A program made the position numbers and the translations under genes. Source: Ruegeria sp. HKCCD7303 (GTDB taxonomy: Bacteria; Pseudomonadota; Alphaproteobacteria; Rhodobacterales; Rhodobacteraceae). Taken from it: a stretch of 64,000 nt of DNA. Location: NCBI RefSeq assembly GCF_013111185.1, contig NZ_WVRE01000005.1, positions 1 to 64,000 of the forward strand, given 5' to 3'. This document shows, one piece after another, positions 60,216 through 64,000 of this stretch; within the stretch, counting starts at the first letter, position 1; each line of letters opens with the position of its first letter. Below the pieces are notes generated by a model. That model saw only the letters and a program-made list of their open reading frames with translations. It was not told the DNA's origin and did not search any database.

Positions 60216-61247
60216 TTATACCATCTGAAAGATGATGCCTGCGAAAATCGCACCACCCACACCAAGACTCAGGTAGGTCGCAAACACGCGGGGTTTGACC
60301 AACGACCACACAGCGGCCATCGCCGGGATCGAGCTGACGGCACCGGCAACCATAAAAGACATGGCCGCCCCTGCTGTCATTCCTTGCTCCATCAAACCGG
60401 CCAGCAGTGGCGGTGCGACGTACGAGTTCAGATAGGCCGGCATTCCCACCAAAGCGGCGACAACGATGGGCAGCACACCTTCCCCACCAACCGCGCCAGC
60501 GATGAGGTCGGCAGGCACGTAGTTGACCAACAGCGCTTCGAGCACATAGGCCAGAGCCAGCCATTTCAAAAGGAACAAGCCGTTGTGCACGAATTCCGAG
60601 CGGAACCGAACGCGTCGCTCGGGCTCCTGCCAGAATTTCCAGACTGGCTTGTCATCCAGTTTTGGACCGCATCCGCAGCATCCAGCCGGTTTGTATTCGC
60701 GCAGAGGCTGGGCAAATGCACCATGGCGCATCAGCAGCCGCACCGCGAACCCACCAAACAGGCCCAAAGCAACGGCCGCGACGGCTTTGCCAATGGCAAA
60801 GGGCCATCCCAATGCACCAGCGGTAATCAAAAGCGTCGGCGGGTCGATCAAGGGCGAACTGAGCCAGAACGCCATGACCGCTGACAATGGCGCCCCAAGG
60901 GCCAGAAGACCCGCGATAAAGGGAATGACCTCACAAGAACAGAAGGGCGCCAGCCCGCCAAACAGTGCGGCCAGAAAGATCATCCGGGTCTCGCGCCCCT
61001 CAAAGGCGCGCGCAACCATCACTTCCGCACCGGTGGCCTTCAGGTATGACAAGAGCAACACGGCAAACAGGATGTATTGCCCTGTATGCGCCAAAGCCTT
61101 GGCGGCAAACGTTATGACTTCGCGCAGATTACTTGGATCCAGGACCGCCACAGCCGCAAGAATTGCAACGATCAATGCCCACGGCGTCTTGATCAGTTCA
61201 ATCGCGCCCTTGGCAGTCACTTTGGGGTTTTGTGTTAATTCAGCCAT
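60216..61247 (-). CDS. Permease of the ArsP/DUF318 family
   Basis: 343 residues from the ATG at 61247 with GAGAGG upstream. About eight membrane helices and the signature GGLAPFCSCEVIPF with C103 and C105. A cytoplasmic Cys cluster PAGCCGCGPK (C190, C191, C193) follows. ArsP_1-type permeases export organoarsenicals such as methylarsenite, but the family is broad. It overlaps the stop of an ArsR-type regulator by eight bases, so the two form one operon and a metal or metalloid substrate is likely. Confidence 0.87.
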   Translation of the reverse strand: MAELTQNPKVTAKGAIELIKTPWALIVAILAAVAVLDPSNLREVITFAAKALAHTGQYILFAVLLLSYLKATGAEVMVARAFEGRETRMIFLAALFGGLAPFCSCEVIPFIAGLLALGAPLSAVMAFWLSSPLIDPPTLLITAGALGWPFAIGKAVAAVALGLFGGFAVRLLMRHGAFAQPLREYKPAGCCGCGPKLDDKPVWKFWQEPERRVRFRSEFVHNGLFLLKWLALAYVLEALLVNYVPADLIAGAVGGEGVLPIVVAALVGMPAYLNSYVAPPLLAGLMEQGMTAGAAMSFMVAGAVSSIPAMAAVWSLVKPRVFATYLSLGVGGAIFAGIIFQMV

Positions 61248-61548
61248 CGTTCGCAGCCTCTCCAACCGCGTCGGCGCAACATTCGCTTAGAATGAACTGC
61301 GCAAGGTTTCTCAATTCATCGTAACTGGCCCGGTTGATCGTGGTACGCCCGATCTTTTCCTGTTCAACCACACCACCGGCCGCAAGAAACCGCAGGTGAT
61401 GGGCCAAGGTCGACGGGGCGATACCCGTCCTGCTCTGTATTTCACCAACCGTCAAACCGGCCTCGCCAGCCCGTACCAGGGTCTTGAGGACCTTCAGCCG
61501 GGCCTCCGAGCCCATGGCGGAAAATCCGGCAGCTGCTGCTTCCCACAT
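61240..61548 (-). CDS. ArsR/SmtB-family transcriptional regulator
   Basis: 102 residues with a winged helix: GLTVGEIQSRTGIAPSTLAHHLRFLAAGGVV (recognition region TGIAPSTLAHHLRFL at about 41-55). A vicinal cysteine pair C90-C91 near the C-terminus could bind arsenite or a related ligand. GGAGG lies six bases before the ATG. It overlaps the permease start, and a clear inverted repeat lies 12 bases upstream of its start codon, so autorepression is likely. Confidence 0.92.
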   Translation of the reverse strand: MWEAAAAGFSAMGSEARLKVLKTLVRAGEAGLTVGEIQSRTGIAPSTLAHHLRFLAAGGVVEQEKIGRTTINRASYDELRNLAQFILSECCADAVGEAANDG

Positions 61549-61560
61549 GCGGCACCTCCA

Positions 61561-61590
61561 TTAAACTAGATTTCTGGTTTTTTAGTTTAA
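61561..61590. promoter_or_regulatory. ArsR-type operator
   Basis: TTAAACTA (61561-61568) and TAGTTTAA (61583-61590) form a perfect 8-bp inverted repeat around a 14-base AT-rich centre, directly upstream of the arsR-like gene. The AT-rich repeat in a GC-rich genome and its position fit an ArsR dimer site overlapping the promoter. Confidence 0.75.
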
Positions 61591-61636
61591 ATAAATCCTC
61601 TAGTCAACCCAGGCCCGGAAAATACGTCGCGCCCAT

Positions 61637-61667
61637 GTAAGTCCAGATTGCACACCCCTTAGGTCCA
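61637..61667. promoter_or_regulatory. Putative TauR operator upstream of tauR
   Basis: GTAAGTCCA (61637-61645) and TTAGGTCCA (61659-61667) are direct repeats 22 bases apart, in the reverse orientation of the TGGACCTAA motif before xsc. They lie 15-45 bases before the tauR start and so point to autoregulation. A TATAAG sequence follows as a possible -10. Confidence 0.65.
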
Positions 61668-61681
61668 CCCTATAAGCAAGC

Positions 61682-63142
61682 ATGGGGATTTCGGTCGATA
61701 CATTCTTTCTTGAACTCAACGGTCAGGGCACGCTGCAGGCTCAGATCCAACAGATGATTGCCGAAGGCATCTTGTCGGGACGCTTTCACGTAGGAGAAAA
61801 GCTACCCTCCTCGCGTAAACTGGCCGCCCACCTTGGCGTCAGTCGAATCACGGTGACACTGGCCTATACAGAATTGCTGGCGAATGATTACCTGACCGCT
61901 AAGGGACGATCTGGATACTACGTTTCGCATAACGCGCCTGTCCCACCTAAATACTCTCCTGTCCAGCGCGGCACAGAATCCGTTGACTGGGACAAAGCAC
62001 TGGCGCGTCGTTTTCTGGACCGCAACGTACTGCCAAAACCCAGCGACTGGCGCGAGTACCGCTATCCGTTCATTTACGGACAGGCTGACCGGACTTTGTT
62101 TGATCACGCCAACTGGCGCTTGTGCGCCGTGCGCGCGTTGGGACACAAGGACTTCGATTCACTGACCGGTGATTACGTGGATCAGGATGACCCTCTTCTG
62201 GTCGAGTTCATCGCCCGCCACACCCTTCCCAGGCGCGGCATTACCGCCCGCCCCGAAGAAATACTGATCACGTTGGGCGCGCAGAACGCGCTCTGGCTGG
62301 CGTCGCGAATCTTGCTGACTCACAATCGTTCCGCCGTGATTGAAGACCCCTGCTACTACGCGCTCCGGAGCCTACTGAACCATTGGGACTGCGCGGTTAC
62401 GCCCTTGAGTGTCGATCAAAACGGGCTTCCGCCTGAGGCGATCCCTGACGACGCCGATGTCATCTTTACGACTCCCAGCCATCAAAGCCCGACCACCGCG
62501 ACAATGCCAATCGAGCGCCGCAACCAACTGCTGGATCGAGCCCACGAACTGGATGCGATGGTTGTCGAAGATGACTACGAGTTTGAAATGGCTTTTCGAG
62601 GTGCGCCGTCCCCAGCACTCAAATCCATGGATCGGGATGGGCGCGTGATTTATGTCGGCAGTTTTTCCAAGTCGCTGTTCCCCGGTTTGCGACTTGGATA
62701 TATGGTCGGCTCTGAACCTTTTATCCGTGAAGCACGTGCACTTCGGTCATTGGTCCTGCGTCACCCGCCTGGTCACATACAGCGTACAGCAGCATATTTT
62801 CTATCACTGGGTCACTACGACGCGCAGATCCGGCGCATGTCCAAAGCTTTGCAAGAGCGGCGTACGGCAATGAACTCAGCCATAGAAGAAAGCGGGCTGA
62901 CCGTGGCCGGACGTGGCGTGATTGGCGGGTCCTCAATGTGGATGTCAGCACCCGAACAAGTAGACACGACCCAACTTGCATTAAAGCTGCAATCCCAAGG
63001 TGTTCATATTGAACCAGGCGCGCCATTTTTCTCCGGGCGGAACAGACCTCAGAACTTCTACCGCCTCGGTTACTCCTCGATCTCGACCGAGCGCATCGCG
63101 CCGGGCGTCAAACTGATCGCAGACGCCATTCGGACTGCCTAA
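61682..63142 (+). CDS. tauR: TauR, MocR/GntR-family PLP-dependent taurine regulator
   Basis: 486 residues. An N-terminal GntR winged helix (GEKLPSSRKLAAHLGVSRITVTLAYTELLANDYL, about 38-72) is fused to an aminotransferase-like domain. The domain has AQNALWLASRILL, DDYEFEMAFRG and the PLP lysine K330 in SFSKSLFPGLRLGY. In Rhodobacter capsulatus TauR activates taurine catabolic genes (tpa, ald, xsc) with taurine. It sits upstream of xsc in the same direction, 123 bases away. Divergent from arsR. Confidence 0.9.
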   Translation: MGISVDTFFLELNGQGTLQAQIQQMIAEGILSGRFHVGEKLPSSRKLAAHLGVSRITVTLAYTELLANDYLTAKGRSGYYVSHNAPVPPKYSPVQRGTESVDWDKALARRFLDRNVLPKPSDWREYRYPFIYGQADRTLFDHANWRLCAVRALGHKDFDSLTGDYVDQDDPLLVEFIARHTLPRRGITARPEEILITLGAQNALWLASRILLTHNRSAVIEDPCYYALRSLLNHWDCAVTPLSVDQNGLPPEAIPDDADVIFTTPSHQSPTTATMPIERRNQLLDRAHELDAMVVEDDYEFEMAFRGAPSPALKSMDRDGRVIYVGSFSKSLFPGLRLGYMVGSEPFIREARALRSLVLRHPPGHIQRTAAYFLSLGHYDAQIRRMSKALQERRTAMNSAIEESGLTVAGRGVIGGSSMWMSAPEQVDTTQLALKLQSQGVHIEPGAPFFSGRNRPQNFYRLGYSSISTERIAPGVKLIADAIRTA

Positions 63143-63150
63143 GCGGCATC

Positions 63151-63182
63151 TGGACCTAATCTGGCTTTCGTTTTGGCCCTAA
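63151..63182. promoter_or_regulatory. Putative TauR activation site upstream of xsc
   Basis: Direct repeats TGGACCTAA (63151-63159) and TGGCCCTAA (63174-63182), 23 bases apart, about two helical turns. The same motif appears inverted before tauR. They lie about 85-115 bases before the xsc start, a fitting place for an activator. Confidence 0.68.
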
Positions 63183-63265
63183 CGCCAGTCGCGGCCATAC
63201 GCCAAAACCTTATCAAACCCCGGGCAATCTGCCCGGTTTCACCCACTTGTTTGGAGAGCACTCAC

Positions 63266-64000
63266 ATGAAGATGACGACCGAAGAAGCCTTTGTTAAGGT
63301 TCTGCAGATGCACGGGATCGAACATGCGTTCGGTATCATTGGCTCGGCAATGATGCCGATTTCGGATCTGTTCCCGAAAGCTGGAATCAACTTCTGGGAT
63401 TGCGCCCACGAAGGTTCAGGCGGCATGATGGCAGACGGCTACACCCGCGCCACTGGCAAAATGTCGATGATGATCGCGCAGAACGGCCCTGGCATCACCA
63501 ACTTTGTCACCGCTGTTAAGACCGCCTACTGGAACCACACTCCGGTTCTGCTGGTCACTCCGCAGGCAGCCAACAAGACCATCGGTCAAGGCGGCTTCCA
63601 GGAGATGGAGCAGATGCGCATGTTCGCAGACTGTGTTGCTTACCAGGAAGAAGTGCGTGACCCCTCGCGCGTTGCCGAAGTTCTGAACCGCGTGATCATG
63701 AACGCCAAGCGCGCCAGCGCACCGGCGCAGCTGAACATCCCGCGCGACATGTGGACCCAGGTTGTAGACATCGAGCTGCCCAAGATCGTGGAATTCGAAC
63801 GTCCCGCAGGCGGTGAAGATGCGGTTGCGGCAGCTGCAGAAATGCTTTCGAACGCCAAGAACCCGGTCATCCTGAACGGTGCCGGTGTTGTTCTGGCCGA
63901 AGGTGGCATCGAAGCTTCGAAAGCCCTGGCCGAGCGTCTGGACGCCCCGGTCTGCGTTGGCTACCAGCACAACGACGCCTTCCCCGGCAACCACCCGCTG
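63266..64000 (+). CDS. xsc: Sulfoacetaldehyde acetyltransferase, N-terminal part (cut by window edge)
   Basis: The first 245 codons of an enzyme of about 590 residues. It is a ThDP-dependent enzyme converting sulfoacetaldehyde and phosphate to acetyl phosphate and sulfite, in taurine and other C2-sulfonate catabolism. MKMTTEEAFVKVLQMHGIEHAFGIIGSAMMPISDLFP and the catalytic Glu in CAHEGSGGMMADGY are typical. GGAGAG lies seven bases before the ATG. The open frame has no stop before the window ends. Genes often found next (pta, taurine transport, tpa) would lie outside. Confidence 0.95.
   Translation, partial: MKMTTEEAFVKVLQMHGIEHAFGIIGSAMMPISDLFPKAGINFWDCAHEGSGGMMADGYTRATGKMSMMIAQNGPGITNFVTAVKTAYWNHTPVLLVTPQAANKTIGQGGFQEMEQMRMFADCVAYQEEVRDPSRVAEVLNRVIMNAKRASAPAQLNIPRDMWTQVVDIELPKIVEFERPAGGEDAVAAAAEMLSNAKNPVILNGAGVVLAEGGIEASKALAERLDAPVCVGYQHNDAFPGNHPL

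Overview
The window looks like a chromosomal segment of a Roseobacter-clade alphaproteobacterium (Rhodobacteraceae, Ruegeria-like). The reasons are high GC, alphaproteobacterial sequences of RpoB/RpoC, a DUF1013/TrcR gene, an FnrL-controlled cbb3 oxidase cluster, a Hint-domain protein, and a TauR-Xsc sulfonate module at the right edge. I see no tRNA or rRNA genes, transposase or CRISPR array. The only stable RNA I can support is the SRP RNA.

Layout. 1-3109 (minus strand): the str operon rpsL-rpsG-fusA-tuf, with tuf cut by the edge. 3499-7390: accessory genes, namely two tandem 268-residue glycosyltransferase paralogues, a DMT exporter, a small membrane protein and a DinB-fold protein. 7486-24474 (minus strand): the RNA polymerase and ribosomal protein region rpoC-rpoB-rplL-rplJ, rplA-rplK and nusG-secE. 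It is interrupted by a Hint-domain gene between rplA and rplJ, and by three opposite-strand envelope genes between rplK and nusG. Two of those three are new-looking paralogues with four conserved cysteines.

24566-36196: a microaerobic respiration and heme block. ccoNOQP (cbb3 oxidase) and ccoGHIS (assembly) run on the minus strand. A universal stress protein, a GlsB-type membrane protein, the regulator fnrL and hemN follow. Three perfect FNR-type palindromes sit before ccoG, between ccoN and the stress gene, and between fnrL and hemN, so the block reads as one oxygen-responsive regulon.

36408-44725: an EF-G-like protein with a degenerate GTPase core, a yejABEF-type peptide ABC transporter and a membrane-anchored cytochrome c. 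44846-52950: housekeeping and accessory genes (pheA, an SRPBCC protein, nudC, a cytoplasmic-looking CpdB, ffs, rsgA, a hydrolase). A cobalamin riboswitch here leads a small cysteine-containing protein and is followed by a tyrosine phosphatase-like gene. 53123-56939: dnaX-ybaB-recR with a TauD/TfdA-type dioxygenase inserted after dnaX. 57009-60159: a VOC protein, a small secreted protein, RNase T2, TrcR and a small membrane protein. 60216-64000: an ArsR-permease pair with a clear operator, then tauR and the first 245 codons of xsc, with matching direct repeats before both.

Start codons were moved from the longest open frame wherever a downstream ATG or GTG had a better ribosome binding site or matched the family N-terminus. 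Products are assigned by reading motifs and from knowledge of the families; no database search was run.
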